A DNA stretch of 42,950 nucleotides from Planctomycetaceae bacterium (GTDB lineage Bacteria; Planctomycetota; Planctomycetia; Planctomycetales; Planctomycetaceae): the NCBI GenBank assembly GCA_014762625.1, contig JABURQ010000033.1, forward strand, positions 1 to 42,950, written 5' to 3'. Made by a program: the position numbers and the translations under genes. Positions 8,883-17,533 of the stretch are shown in pieces. The notes below the pieces were generated by a model. It was not told the DNA's origin and searched no databases. It saw only the letters and a program-made list of their open reading frames with translations. Position 1 is the first letter of the stretch, and every line of letters begins with the position of its first letter.

Positions 8883-10634
8883 ATGTCTGATACAAAACGG
8901 AATGCTGGTCTGATCACAGCCATTCTGGTGGTCTGCATGCTGTTATCTGGTTGTCAAACGACCAATTGGAGGCAGGCAGGTTTCACGCCGGGGAGCCTTG
9001 CGCCCTCACAAAACGGAAGTGGCGACACGGAGATCGATCTCGGGCTGCCCTCAGATTCTCTCTCCGCAGACGATCCGCCTCCTCAGACTTACGAAACCCA
9101 ACGCCCTCCCTCGGAACAGCCTCAAGAGACTCCGAACACTCTGGAGGAACTGTCCGTTCCCCAGGCACGCCATTTGTCGATTCCTCCCTTGCGCGGTGCC
9201 ATCATTCTCGGGCGTTCCACATCAGTCCCGTTCCCCGAAGGGAAGCGGTCCATCCCTCGTCCACAATCACTCGCCGGTGAGCCGACGTTGCCGCGTGGAG
9301 CCCGAGAACTCAAACCGCAACCTCTCCCCCTGACGACTGCGCCCGATCCGAAGTCTCTGAAAGAACCGAGTGGAGAATTCTCGCTGGGAGAGCCGGAAGA
9401 AGTTCTGGGAACCGATGAAGAACAGGACGCTTTCGATTTACCGCCTCTCGTCTCCGACGATGAGTTGAGAGAGCGCTTGAACCTTCCTCAGGAAACAGAC
9501 AGGAAACAAGACGTGACGTCGGATACCAACGAGCTTGGCCCGTCGCTTCCGCTGATTGAAACTCCCGATATTGAAGCCAAGATATCTGAAGAAATCCCGG
9601 AGTTTACCGTACAGTTGCCGGAGACGATGTGGGTGGGAGAAGTGACGTCGATAGAGGTCTTCATCAAGGCTCCCAAAGGGAAAAACTGGCAACACCTCGA
9701 TCTGGTCTTGAAATTGGGTGAGGATTTGATTTCCGCCGCCGAACCTCAGACCGACCGACTGTCCATTCCCCTGCTGAAAGGTGGAGAGACTCGTAAAGTG
9801 GCTCTCGAATTTCAAGCGGTCACCTCGGGAACTCACGAACTTGAACTGGCGCTGTCCGACGCCGATCGAGAACTCCAATGGAAGAAACTGAAACTTCAGG
9901 CCAAACCCCGAATTCTGGTGACGCATCTGATGGGGCCCGAAGAAAAACCGTTGGGAGGTCGGGCGGAATATACGTTGCGCCTTGAAAATGTTTCGACAGA
10001 CGCCATCGGGCCGATTCGGGCAGTCCTCGAATTTGACGGCACTCTGATTCCGATGGAAGCTTCCGCGGGAGCGGAACAAAAACCGGGTCAGTTGATCTGG
10101 TCGTTTCCGGTTCTTCATCCCGGCGAGCAAATCCTGCTACAGGCCGAGTATCAATGCCCTGTTGCCACCGGTAGCACATGTGTTTCGTCGCACGTGACAA
10201 TCGATAACGGTCCCGAACAAAGTCGCCGTACGTGTCTTTCGGTGATCGAGCCTCGGGGCACCTTGGTCGTGGAATTGCTGGATCGTGATGATCTGACTCA
10301 CGTGGGGCGCGAATTAACGGGAGTCGTCCGGGTGACGAATCGCGGCTTGCAAGCTGCAAAACGAGTCGAGATTCAGTTTTCCTACCCTAAAAATCTCTCT
10401 CTCGTTCAGGTGCAGGCCAAACGAGACCAACAGGATCTCGACATCGAACAAGAGGGCGAAACGGGAGTCGCGATCGTGATACTGAAGTCGCCGGTCCCCG
10501 CAGACCAGAGCGTCGATGTTGAATTTCTGTTCTCGGCGGATGATGCCGGCGATCAGAAATTGATGGCCCAAGTGAAAGCCGAAGGAATCGACAAACCGGT
10601 CACCGCAAGCGAGCCGTTCACGGTGACTCCGTAA
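8883..10634 (+). CDS. Lipoprotein with DUF11-type repeat domains
   Basis: This is a 583-residue predicted lipoprotein: a short hydrophobic stretch is followed by the lipobox LSGC, with the acylated Cys at about residue 24. A long Pro/Ser/Glu-rich, probably disordered linker spans about 30-240. The rest consists of beta-sandwich repeats of the DUF11 type, seen in AEYTLRLENVSTDAIGPI and RELTGVVRVTNRGLQAA. Such repeats are common in planctomycete surface proteins. The protein probably sits on the periplasmic face of a membrane or on the cell surface as a structural or binding protein. No catalytic motif is visible. The start ATG has AAGGT about 8 bases upstream. The gene is divergent from lepA and converges on the DinB-family gene with a 5-nt gap. 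Confidence 0.82.
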   Translation: MSDTKRNAGLITAILVVCMLLSGCQTTNWRQAGFTPGSLAPSQNGSGDTEIDLGLPSDSLSADDPPPQTYETQRPPSEQPQETPNTLEELSVPQARHLSIPPLRGAIILGRSTSVPFPEGKRSIPRPQSLAGEPTLPRGARELKPQPLPLTTAPDPKSLKEPSGEFSLGEPEEVLGTDEEQDAFDLPPLVSDDELRERLNLPQETDRKQDVTSDTNELGPSLPLIETPDIEAKISEEIPEFTVQLPETMWVGEVTSIEVFIKAPKGKNWQHLDLVLKLGEDLISAAEPQTDRLSIPLLKGGETRKVALEFQAVTSGTHELELALSDADRELQWKKLKLQAKPRILVTHLMGPEEKPLGGRAEYTLRLENVSTDAIGPIRAVLEFDGTLIPMEASAGAEQKPGQLIWSFPVLHPGEQILLQAEYQCPVATGSTCVSSHVTIDNGPEQSRRTCLSVIEPRGTLVVELLDRDDLTHVGRELTGVVRVTNRGLQAAKRVEIQFSYPKNLSLVQVQAKRDQQDLDIEQEGETGVAIVILKSPVPADQSVDVEFLFSADDAGDQKLMAQVKAEGIDKPVTASEPFTVTP

Positions 10635-10639
10635 ACACC

Positions 10640-11104
10640 TCAAGGGAGATTCTTTTTCTTCTCTTCCACGAACTTCAGATGATGCGGGATGTGGCCGGTG
10701 ATTCGTTCGACCAGTTCCTGGATCGAGATCTGCCCGTCGCGGGAGTGTGTTCCGGTAAACTCCCACTGATCCGAACTGAGCGTTCGCAGGATCTCGGCCA
10801 TATGGGCGCGAATCGTCTTGATCACCGCTAATTCCGTCGTGAGAGACCGATCATGGTAGGCGAGTGTTTTTGCGTATTCATCGGGATCGCCGCTCATCAG
10901 CGTCGGATTGTCTTCGGCAAGAATACGTTTGATACGATCCGCGTACACAATCTCGAAATCGGTGAAGTGACACACCACTTCCAGGATGCTCCATTTCCCC
11001 GGTTCGCAACGCGTCTTCAATTGGTCTTCCGAAAGCCCTGAGACGCTGGCTTCGAGCAATGACGGACCATCGAGATAACGGATAATGAGATCTTCAAACG
11101 CCAT
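10640..11104 (-). CDS. DinB/YfiT family putative metal-dependent protein
   Basis: This is a 154-residue four-helix-bundle protein of the DinB/YfiT superfamily. These are putative metal-dependent hydrolases or thiol S-transferases, unrelated to DNA polymerase IV despite the name. The pattern PGKWSILEVVCHFTDFE near residue 35-50 and HIPHH near the C-terminus supplies the three-His metal site typical of the fold. I choose the ATG at 11104 because GAGG lies 8 bases upstream; the longer frame up to 11152 adds a poorly conserved leader. The gene stands alone, and its stop is 5 nt from that of the convergent lipoprotein gene. The physiological substrate is unknown. Confidence 0.85.
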   Translation of the reverse strand: MAFEDLIIRYLDGPSLLEASVSGLSEDQLKTRCEPGKWSILEVVCHFTDFEIVYADRIKRILAEDNPTLMSGDPDEYAKTLAYHDRSLTTELAVIKTIRAHMAEILRTLSSDQWEFTGTHSRDGQISIQELVERITGHIPHHLKFVEEKKKNLP

Positions 11105-11202
11105 GGTGAATCCTCGATACAGAAGAAAACAGTTATTGTTGGACGTCATCATAACACGATCATCATGCGCTTACACGCAGCGAATGGGGGGACTTGTCGC
11201 GT

Positions 11203-12087
11203 TTAGAATTCGATCAGCAGAGACTGCTCTTCTTTGAGAATCTTGCGAGATTCGATCCGGATCGCATCCTGGACCAGAGACGGTGCTCCGGGAATCGGGA
11301 TCAGCAATTGCGTTTGTCCGTTGATGACGGGGAGTTCGCCGATCAGTTTGAATCCCCTTCGAGGATCGGGGAGCTTCAAATGAAACTTGTCCGTTCCCAC
11401 AACGTCGATTCTTAAGTCAGATTTCGGATAGGAGGACAACTCTTCCGGAACCCGAAACTGAATGACGATCACGTAAGGTTGGTTGGGAAGCGGGTCGAGA
11501 GGCTCCGTCCAGACGGTAAACGAGCCTTTGGTCACCGCGCGGCCGCTTTCAGGTTTCTGATAACGAAATTGCTCGACGCCACCACTGCCGCTTCCCGTCT
11601 CTTGCTCTCCGTCTGTATCGGCAAACGAGGGAGTAACCTCTTCCGGAGAGATTCGGTGCGGTTCCCCCGCTTCGGAGAGAGTCACGGATGCTGCCGTGAC
11701 GGCCGCAGACCGGGATGCGGGTCCAGAATCCGGTTCGAGAATCAGTTTAGTGGCACTCGGCACGAGCGCCTCGTCGTCGAGAATGTCTTGTGTGCTGAAA
11801 CTGGCGATGATCGCGTCGCGGGAAAGGATCTTTTGCAGAGAGTCCTCCAATTCCGTTGCAATCGCTCCGCAGATCAGAAACAGAACGGCATGGATTCCGA
11901 GCGAGACTAATAATCCCAGGGACGTTCGAGATCCCCCCCTGGAATTGTGTTCGAGGTCCTCCAACTCGATCGAATTCCAGTCTTCCGGTTCCGCCGTACC
12001 GAAGTGGACCTGAAGCGCGGCACTCTCCAGTCGATCCCGAAGATCCTCTTCGATGTCGGATTGTCGCAGCGCGCTATTCATCATCAA
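11203..12087 (-). CDS. Hypothetical single-pass membrane protein
   Basis: I do not recognise a family for this 294-residue protein. It has an acidic N-terminal cytosolic part (1-53) and one strong TM helix (about 57-79, LGLLVSLGIHAVLFLICGAI). A Ser/Glu/Pro-rich linker with a GSGSGG stretch follows. The C-terminal domain of about 120 residues is beta-rich (PYVIVIQFRVPEEL, LRIDVVGTDKFHLKLPD) and would face the periplasm. The TM with SLGIH recalls the N-terminal anchor of TonB-type proteins, but no TonB box or YP motif is visible. Three consecutive ATG codons (12087, 12084, 12081) make the exact start uncertain. The gene is divergent from the LRR gene, and the shared intergenic region holds dyad repeats. 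Confidence 0.72.
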   Translation of the reverse strand: MMMNSALRQSDIEEDLRDRLESAALQVHFGTAEPEDWNSIELEDLEHNSRGGSRTSLGLLVSLGIHAVLFLICGAIATELEDSLQKILSRDAIIASFSTQDILDDEALVPSATKLILEPDSGPASRSAAVTAASVTLSEAGEPHRISPEEVTPSFADTDGEQETGSGSGGVEQFRYQKPESGRAVTKGSFTVWTEPLDPLPNQPYVIVIQFRVPEELSSYPKSDLRIDVVGTDKFHLKLPDPRRGFKLIGELPVINGQTQLLIPIPGAPSLVQDAIRIESRKILKEEQSLLIEF

Positions 12088-12183
12088 TCTCGTAATGAGC
12101 CCGTTCTTACCTTTCCAACATCGGCAAATTTCGGGGGAAGAGAAGAGTCGAGAGGCAATTTTACGCCCATTACCGCGGAAGGC

Positions 12184-12239
12184 GAGAAGGGCTTGAGATC
12201 CCTTCTCAAATCGCTAAATTACATAAGTAGAGACCTACT
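12184..12239. promoter_or_regulatory. Dyad repeats between divergent genes
   Basis: GAGAAGGG (12184-12191) pairs perfectly with CCCTTCTC (12200-12207) across an 8-nt loop. A second hairpin, AGTAG-agac-CTACT, lies at 12226-12239. TTGAG (12193-12197) could pair with CTCAA (12205-12209), which would compete with the first stem. Neither has a T-run, so an operator or leader structure is more likely than a terminator. The site lies between the membrane protein gene (-) and the LRR gene (+). Confidence 0.45.
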
Positions 12240-12314
12240 ATAGCTTTGCACCTCAATTATGAGAGGAACAGTTCAAGTTTCCCAATTGACATTCAGATTA
12301 AGGAGTCAACGAAA

Positions 12315-13139
12315 ATGATTACTCGCATGATTTCTCTAGTCCTGGTTTGTCTCATTATTTCCGCCTTCTCGACCGCTCAGGCTCAGGAACTCATCCCCGA
12401 CGAAGGCCTGAGAGCGGCCATCAAAGAGACGCTCAAGAAAAAGGCCGATGAATCTCTTAAGGAAGAAGACCTCCGCAAGGTTTTCATCCTTGATGCCGAT
12501 GGCCGCGAAATTCAATCACTGGCCGGTCTCGAAAAATGCCGGAATCTAGCCCAACTGACGGCCTCCGAAAACAAGATTTCCGATCTCACGCCACTGAAAG
12601 ACTTGGAGAATCTCCAGTTTCTCGATCTCGCCGGTAATCAGATTGTCGATTTAATCCCTCTGTCGGGGTTGAAGAAGCTGCAATACCTCAAGCTGGATCA
12701 CAATCAAATTGCGTCCATCGAGCCACTTAACAGTTTGGGAAAAGTGACGACGCTGGACCTTTCCGCGAATGAGGTGAAGTCGCTGGCTCCTCTGTCGGGA
12801 ATGAAGAAACTCTCTTCCCTGTATGTGAAAGAGAATCAGATCACCGAATTGTCGCCGCTGGCGGGACTCGAATGGCTCTCCTCTCTCGATCTGCGCAGTA
12901 ACGACGTCCACGACCTTTCGCCGCTCGCTGGATTGACGGAATTACGCTGGACGTTTCTCGAAGGGAATCCGGTCGACGATCTCTCCGTGTTGGTGTCGAT
13001 GGCGAAAAAAGACATTGCAGGGAAACGGGAGTTCGCCCCCTACTGGAATCTGTATGTGGGCGAAAAAGCACTGTCCGACGCCGGTCGATCGCAGGCCGAG
13101 GAATTGAAATCGCTGGGAGTTCGTCTGCATCTGAAATAA
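12315..13139 (+). CDS. Secreted leucine-rich-repeat protein
   Basis: The protein has 274 residues. I choose the ATG at 12315 because AGGAG lies 9 bases upstream and a clean signal peptide follows (MITRMISLVLVCLIISAFS, cleavage at AQA-QE). An upstream in-frame start at 12246 would add 23 residues and spoil the signal. Residues about 60-225 form roughly seven internalin-like LRRs of 22 residues (L..L..L.L..N.I.DL.PL). The solenoid probably binds protein or polysaccharide in the periplasm or at the surface. No enzymatic domain or anchor is visible. The C-terminal 50 residues resemble the cap sequences of planctomycete LRR proteins. The ligand is unknown. Confidence 0.88.
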   Translation: MITRMISLVLVCLIISAFSTAQAQELIPDEGLRAAIKETLKKKADESLKEEDLRKVFILDADGREIQSLAGLEKCRNLAQLTASENKISDLTPLKDLENLQFLDLAGNQIVDLIPLSGLKKLQYLKLDHNQIASIEPLNSLGKVTTLDLSANEVKSLAPLSGMKKLSSLYVKENQITELSPLAGLEWLSSLDLRSNDVHDLSPLAGLTELRWTFLEGNPVDDLSVLVSMAKKDIAGKREFAPYWNLYVGEKALSDAGRSQAEELKSLGVRLHLK

Positions 13140-13272
13140 CCGGCGGAGAGTTCAAAACAAAGCTTGAGTTCCACTCCCCGGTGTGCCATCCTCGTGTCGG
13201 CTGGAATTCTTTTCGTCCTGGAAAAAACCGGCCATTCCACATGAGTCACACACATTCGAGGAGTGGAACCTG

Positions 13273-14778
13273 ATGTTTTTGCTCGCCGCTGAACCGACGT
13301 TGAATCCTACCGTCTCTCTGATCGTGATGGCGGTCGGGATCGCCATCGTGCTGGGATTGATTATCTTCGCCAAAGCGAACGCCTTCATGGCGTTGATTAC
13401 GGCGGCGATGGTCGTCAGTTTGTGCGCTCCAGGTGAAATCGGGACGAAAATCTCACGTGTCGCGGAGGCGTTCGGATCCGGGTGCGGCAGCATCGGGATT
13501 GTGATTGCTTTAGCCGCGGTGATCGGGCAATGCATGATGGATAGCGGAGCGGCGGATCGGGTCGTGCGGGCGTTTATGCGTGCCCTGGGAGAAAAACGGG
13601 CGCCGATCGCGCTGATGGGGAGCGGTTACGTACTGGCAGTTCCTGTCTTCTTCGATACAGTCTTTTATCTGTTGGTTCCTCTCGCCCGATCCTTTTATCG
13701 GAAGACGCGTAAAAACTACCTCAAGTGCATTCTGGCGATTGGGGCCGGGGGAGCCATTACACATACGCTGGTGCCTCCCACGCCGGGTCCGCTCACCATG
13801 GCGGCCACTCTCGAAATCGATCTGGGTTATATGATCGTGATCGGGGCTTTGGTGGCGTTACCGGCTGCGATTGCCGGTTTGATTTGCGCGGGGGTGATGG
13901 ATCGCATGATGCCGATCCCGATGCGGACCGTCAGTGATGATGAAGATACCGAACCGATTCCCGATGACAAACTGCCGGGGCTCTTCGTCTCGTTGCTGCC
14001 GGTCTTGCTGCCGGTGGTGATGATTGCCTGCAATACTGCCACCGAAACAATCGCGAAACAGATCGGTTCGGATCAGTTCAAAGTCTACGATGCTCCCGAA
14101 ACTTCCGCGGAACAGAAAGCCGAGATTCGAGCCGAGCATGATGGAACGCTCGCCGCGTCCGCGCTCGTCATGATGCCTTACACGCGGATTTTCGGAAACC
14201 CGAACTTCGCATTGTTGATCTCAACAGTGATTGCACTCTGGCTGCTGTATGTTCAAAAAGGTCCGACTCTCAAAGAATTGTCCGACATTGTGGAAGTCTC
14301 CTTAATGAGTGGGGGAGTCATCATCCTGATTACCGCGGGGGGAGTTGCGTTCGGTTCCATGTTGAAGGTTGCCCAGGTTGGAGATGCCATCGCAGTGTTA
14401 ACGGCACCGGAAGATGGGGCGACCATGTCCGGGATGACGATGCTGTTTCTCTGCTTTGGTGTGGCTTCGCTGCTCAAAGTGGCTCAAGGATCGAGCACGG
14501 CGGCCATGATCATCACATCGAGCATGATGGCTCCTTTGCTGGGCGAACCAGGCAATCCGACTGATTTGGGATTCCATCCGGTCTATCTGGCCACCGCAAT
14601 CGGAGCCGGTTCACTGGTCGGTTCCTGGATGAATGACAGCGGTTTCTGGATCTTCGCCAAAATGGGGGGATTGACCGAAGCGGAAGGTCTGAAAACCTGG
14701 ACCATTATGCTGGTTGTGCTGGGGGTTGTCAGCATGGCGATGACCGTCTTGCTGGCGACTGTTCTGCCGCTGGTCTAG
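13273..14778 (+). CDS. GntP family permease
   Basis: This is a 501-residue polytopic inner-membrane protein of the GntP family, H+ symporters for gluconate and related sugar acids (GntP, DsdX, IdnT relatives). It shows about a dozen hydrophobic segments. Family-like stretches are [32 protein letters not shown] and [12 protein letters not shown] charged cytosolic loop lies at about 215-235. The start is the ATG at 13273, with GAGGAG 8-13 bases upstream; more upstream frames are not supported. A DUF6807 gene follows after 117 bases that contain a weak terminator-like hairpin. Substrate cannot be told from sequence; a sugar acid or hydroxy acid is likely. Confidence 0.92.
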   Translation: MFLLAAEPTLNPTVSLIVMAVGIAIVLGLIIFAKANAFMALITAAMVVSLCAPGEIGTKISRVAEAFGSGCGSIGIVIALAAVIGQCMMDSGAADRVVRAFMRALGEKRAPIALMGSGYVLAVPVFFDTVFYLLVPLARSFYRKTRKNYLKCILAIGAGGAITHTLVPPTPGPLTMAATLEIDLGYMIVIGALVALPAAIAGLICAGVMDRMMPIPMRTVSDDEDTEPIPDDKLPGLFVSLLPVLLPVVMIACNTATETIAKQIGSDQFKVYDAPETSAEQKAEIRAEHDGTLAASALVMMPYTRIFGNPNFALLISTVIALWLLYVQKGPTLKELSDIVEVSLMSGGVIILITAGGVAFGSMLKVAQVGDAIAVLTAPEDGATMSGMTMLFLCFGVASLLKVAQGSSTAAMIITSSMMAPLLGEPGNPTDLGFHPVYLATAIGAGSLVGSWMNDSGFWIFAKMGGLTEAEGLKTWTIMLVVLGVVSMAMTVLLATVLPLV

Positions 14779-14798
14779 AGCGACTCACGATATTATGT

Positions 14799-14829
14799 TC
14801 CCGCGCATGGCTCGTGGGAGTCTGTTTTT
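14799..14829 (+). terminator. Possible terminator after the GntP gene
   Basis: TCCCGCG (14799-14805) pairs with CGTGGGA (14813-14819), including one G-U pair. Five bases later comes a run of five T. The gap between stem and T-run makes it weaker than a textbook terminator, so partial read-through into the next gene is likely. Confidence 0.35.
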
Positions 14830-14895
14830 CAAGGGAGAAAACGCGTTGTCGCGGCCACGGAAAAGAGTAAAGTGCTCTAGCGACAGGGAGAGCTC

Positions 14896-15825
14896 ATGGC
14901 TGAATATCACTTTCCGCGTTGTCAGATTGTTCCGGAATCGAACTACGAAGTCTCGATTCAGATTGACGGACGCGAACGTCTTCGCTGGCACACCGGGACG
15001 CAATACACGCGTCCCTTCTTCTACCCGCTGATCGGTCCTTCGGGATCGTCTCTGACGCGGATGGGACATCCGGGAGCCGCCAATCACGATCATCACAAAT
15101 CGGTCTGGTTCGCTCACAACAAAGTGCTCGGCATCGATTTCTGGAGTGAAAATACCGACGCCCGAATTCGGCAGCAGATGTGGTACGCCTATCAGGATGG
15201 TGACGACGAATGCCTGCTCGCCTCGAATCTGCACTGGCTGGACGGTCACGATCCTCGGCCCCTGCTGGAGCAGGAGATGATTGCGTCCATATCGCCGTAT
15301 GAGAATGATGAATTGCTATTCGAACTCCAGTCGACGTTCACGCCGACCGCTCAGTCTCTTGAATTTCAGAAAACGAACTTTGGATTCCTCGCAGTTCGGG
15401 TGGCTAAAAACATTTCGAGTTACTTCGGCGGGGGACAGCTCACCAACAGCGAGGGAGCGCAAGGCGAAGAGCATATCTTCGGCAAACCGGCCCGCTGGAT
15501 GGATTACTCCGGACCGGTACCTTTCGACGGAGAGGAAGAGATGTTCGAAGGGATCACCTATTTCGATCACCCGGCCAACACCAATTATCCGAATCACTGG
15601 CACGTGCGGCAGGATGGTTGGATGGGATCGTCGGTATGCATGAACGGTCCAATTGAAATCACCAAACAGCAACCGTTGAAGTTGCGATTTCTGTTACACG
15701 TTCACCGCGGAAAGATCGAGGCGTCACGCGCGGAAAAAGTGGCCAGACTCTTTGCGGATCGAAAGCCTCTTTCGGTACAACGCTCCGAACAACCCCATCG
15801 ACAATATGAAATTCTCAGAAAATGA
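14896..15825 (+). CDS. PmoA-like protein (DUF6807)
   Basis: This 309-residue protein belongs to the family annotated as methane oxygenase PmoA / DUF6807. That name is misleading, because these proteins are not subunits of particulate methane monooxygenase. Typical features are the opening strands YEVSIQIDGRERLRWHTG, FFYPLIGPSGSSLTRMGHPG, and NHDHHKSVWFAHNKV with a His-rich cluster. Later come YFGGGQLTNSEGAQGEEHIFGKPARWMDYSG and NHWHVRQDGWMG. The fold is probably a beta-sandwich. No signal peptide is visible. The family is frequent in planctomycetes and often lies near sugar-metabolism genes, here a GntP permease. The start ATG has AGGGAG about 5 bases upstream. The biochemical role is unknown. 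Confidence 0.85.
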   Translation: MAEYHFPRCQIVPESNYEVSIQIDGRERLRWHTGTQYTRPFFYPLIGPSGSSLTRMGHPGAANHDHHKSVWFAHNKVLGIDFWSENTDARIRQQMWYAYQDGDDECLLASNLHWLDGHDPRPLLEQEMIASISPYENDELLFELQSTFTPTAQSLEFQKTNFGFLAVRVAKNISSYFGGGQLTNSEGAQGEEHIFGKPARWMDYSGPVPFDGEEEMFEGITYFDHPANTNYPNHWHVRQDGWMGSSVCMNGPIEITKQQPLKLRFLLHVHRGKIEASRAEKVARLFADRKPLSVQRSEQPHRQYEILRK

Positions 15826-15831
15826 TTCGCG

Positions 15832-17028
15832 CTAACTTCTGAGATGCTGGACCACTTCCGTCACATGTTCGATCGCCAAGTCGATCTCCTCTTCCGTGGT
15901 GGAACGTCCCAGCCCGAACCGGAGACTCGCCTTCGTCAGCGACTCGCTGAGCCCCATCGCTCGTAATACGTGACTGGGGGCCGGATCGGCGGAAGTACAC
16001 GCCGACCCCGACGAGACCGCGATTTTCGTGAGCCCCGTCATCAAGGCGTCTCCATCGACCCCCTCGACGCTCACATTGAGATTCTGAGGCAGGCAGTTGT
16101 CCGGAGGACCGTTGCGATGCAGTCCTGAAAGTTGGGAAGCGAGACGGTTCCAGAGGCGGTCTCGCAACTTACTCAGCCGCTGAGAATCTGCCGACTTCTC
16201 GGCTTGCGCGAGACGACATGCTTCTCCGAAACCGACGATCAGCGCCACGGGTAACGTACCGCTGCGCAGGTGACGTTCGTGTCCTCCTCCGTCGAGCAGC
16301 GGCGTTAAGGGAATGCGTCCGCGATCCCGGCGGACGATCAACGCGCCGACCCCTTGCGGGCCGTAGAATTTATGGGCTGACAGGGACAGCAGGTCGATGG
16401 GAACTTGTTGCAAATCGACATCCAGAATTCCGACGGCCTGGACCGCATCACAGTGCAGTCGAATTTTACGCTCAGAGCACAGCTCGGCGATCTCAGCGAT
16501 AGGATTGATCGTACCGACTTCGTTGTTGGCGAACATCACGGAGACCAGTCCCGTATGGGCAGAAAGAGCCTCTGCCAGGGAATCGGTTTCCACCTGACCG
16601 ACTCGATTGATTTCGATGGTGTTGACGGAATAGCCGTCGCGGGATAAGCGTTCCGCCGGATCGAGAACCGCTTTGTGTTCTCCGCGATTCACAATCAGTT
16701 CACACTCTTTGCCGACCTGCCAGAGGAAGCCTTTCAGGGCGAGGTTGTTGGCCTCCGTTGCTCCCGAGGTGAAGATAACTTCGGTAGGCTCACAATTCAC
16801 GAGAGCTGCTATTTGTCTACGGGCTTGTTCGACGGCGTCTCTCGCTTCATCGCCGTAACGGTGGCTGATCGAGGCGGCATTCCCGAAACGTTCCGTGAGC
16901 CAGGGCTTCATTGCGGCGAAGACGCGCGGATCGACCGGTGTGGTCGCATGATGATCGAGGTAGACGGGACGTGTCGGGGGCAAGATCGAAGTTTCCGTAG
17001 AAAGACGTTCCAGGTTCTTTTCGATCAT
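15832..17028 (-). CDS. Cysteine desulfurase (NifS/IscS type)
   Basis: This PLP enzyme takes sulfur from cysteine for Fe-S clusters or tRNA thiolation. It has 398 residues. Motifs are VYLDHHATTPVDP at the N-terminus, SGATEANNLALKG, the PLP lysine K220 in SLSAHKFYGPQGVG, and the persulfide Cys C344 in SSGSACTS. The short active-site loop marks group I (NifS/IscS). No iscU, iscR or mnmA gene is adjacent, so its partner is elsewhere. The predicted start lies only 5 bases after the T-run of a terminator-like hairpin. The first 20 residues precede the conserved domain, and a TTG at codon 16 could be an alternative start. Its stop is 6 nt from that of the convergent DUF6807 gene. Confidence 0.96.
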   Translation of the reverse strand: MIEKNLERLSTETSILPPTRPVYLDHHATTPVDPRVFAAMKPWLTERFGNAASISHRYGDEARDAVEQARRQIAALVNCEPTEVIFTSGATEANNLALKGFLWQVGKECELIVNRGEHKAVLDPAERLSRDGYSVNTIEINRVGQVETDSLAEALSAHTGLVSVMFANNEVGTINPIAEIAELCSERKIRLHCDAVQAVGILDVDLQQVPIDLLSLSAHKFYGPQGVGALIVRRDRGRIPLTPLLDGGGHERHLRSGTLPVALIVGFGEACRLAQAEKSADSQRLSKLRDRLWNRLASQLSGLHRNGPPDNCLPQNLNVSVEGVDGDALMTGLTKIAVSSGSACTSADPAPSHVLRAMGLSESLTKASLRFGLGRSTTEEEIDLAIEHVTEVVQHLRS

Positions 17029-17033
17029 CCCAT

Positions 17034-17064
17034 AAAAAAAGCCGACAGAGAAGTCTCTGCCGGC
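17034..17064 (-). terminator. Rho-independent terminator between EF-hand gene and cysteine desulfurase
   Basis: Read on the minus strand, GCCGGCAGAGA pairs with TCTCTGTCGGC (17064 to 17041, one G-U pair) and is followed by seven T (17040-17034). It follows the EF-hand gene at a normal distance. The desulfurase start codon follows the T-run by 5 bases. Confidence 0.85.
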
Positions 17065-17087
17065 GGAGTCTCATTGCAGGATCAGAA

Positions 17088-17396
17088 CTATTCGGGTTTC
17101 TTCTTCTTTTGACCCGGTTTGAAGCTGATAAACTCTTCTTTGCTGATCGAGCCGTCTCCGTCTTTGTCGATCCGAGCGAACGCTTTGGTCGAACGTTCTT
17201 TCGCTTCGTCATTTTTGGCGCGAGCGCTGAATTCTTCCTTGCTCAATTTGCCGTCACTGTTTTTGTCCAGCTTTCCAAATACTGCGGAGCGATCCATCGG
17301 TTTCTTTTCTTTCTTCTTTTCGTCGGCAGCATCGACGCTGAAGCAGAGGGTGGAGACGAATGCGGTCGTCAGTGCAGCCAAAACCAATTTCTTCAT
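17088..17396 (-). CDS. Secreted EF-hand calcium-binding protein
   Basis: This is a 102-residue protein with a signal peptide (MKKLVLAALTTAFVSTLCFS, cleavage near VDA-AD) and a Lys-rich linker. Two canonical EF-hand loops follow: DKNSDGKLSKEE and DKDGDGSISKEE. Both keep Asp at positions 1, 3 or 5 and Glu at 12, so both should bind calcium. The Lys-rich C-terminus ends in KKKKPE. Small exported EF-hand proteins are common in planctomycetes; their function is not established. The start has AGGAG about 8 bases upstream. A good terminator follows the stop, so it is probably transcribed alone. Confidence 0.92.
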   Translation of the reverse strand: MKKLVLAALTTAFVSTLCFSVDAADEKKKEKKPMDRSAVFGKLDKNSDGKLSKEEFSARAKNDEAKERSTKAFARIDKDGDGSISKEEFISFKPGQKKKKPE

Positions 17397-17533
17397 GTTG
17401 CTTCTCCTGAAACAGACTTACGAGACGATGACGTTCCTTGCTCGGAACTCACGAATCACCGGGCGCAAGTTGTGTGGAATGAGAATTGAACCCGCGTCTC
17501 TGCTGTCGCGTGCCGGGAAAAATCGGCAATTTC

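Noticed and set aside
8642-8890. 82-codon frame from a GTG, overlapping the lipoprotein gene start
   Set aside because: GGAG upstream is plausible, but composition and lack of any known domain make it doubtful.
10640-11104. DNA-damage polymerase DinB
   Set aside because: DinB here is the YfiT-type helical bundle; the actual polymerase IV is at 17534-18757.
14896-15825. Particulate methane monooxygenase subunit A
   Set aside because: The family name PmoA-like is a database label. The protein is soluble-looking with a beta-rich pattern and lacks the TM helices of real PmoA.
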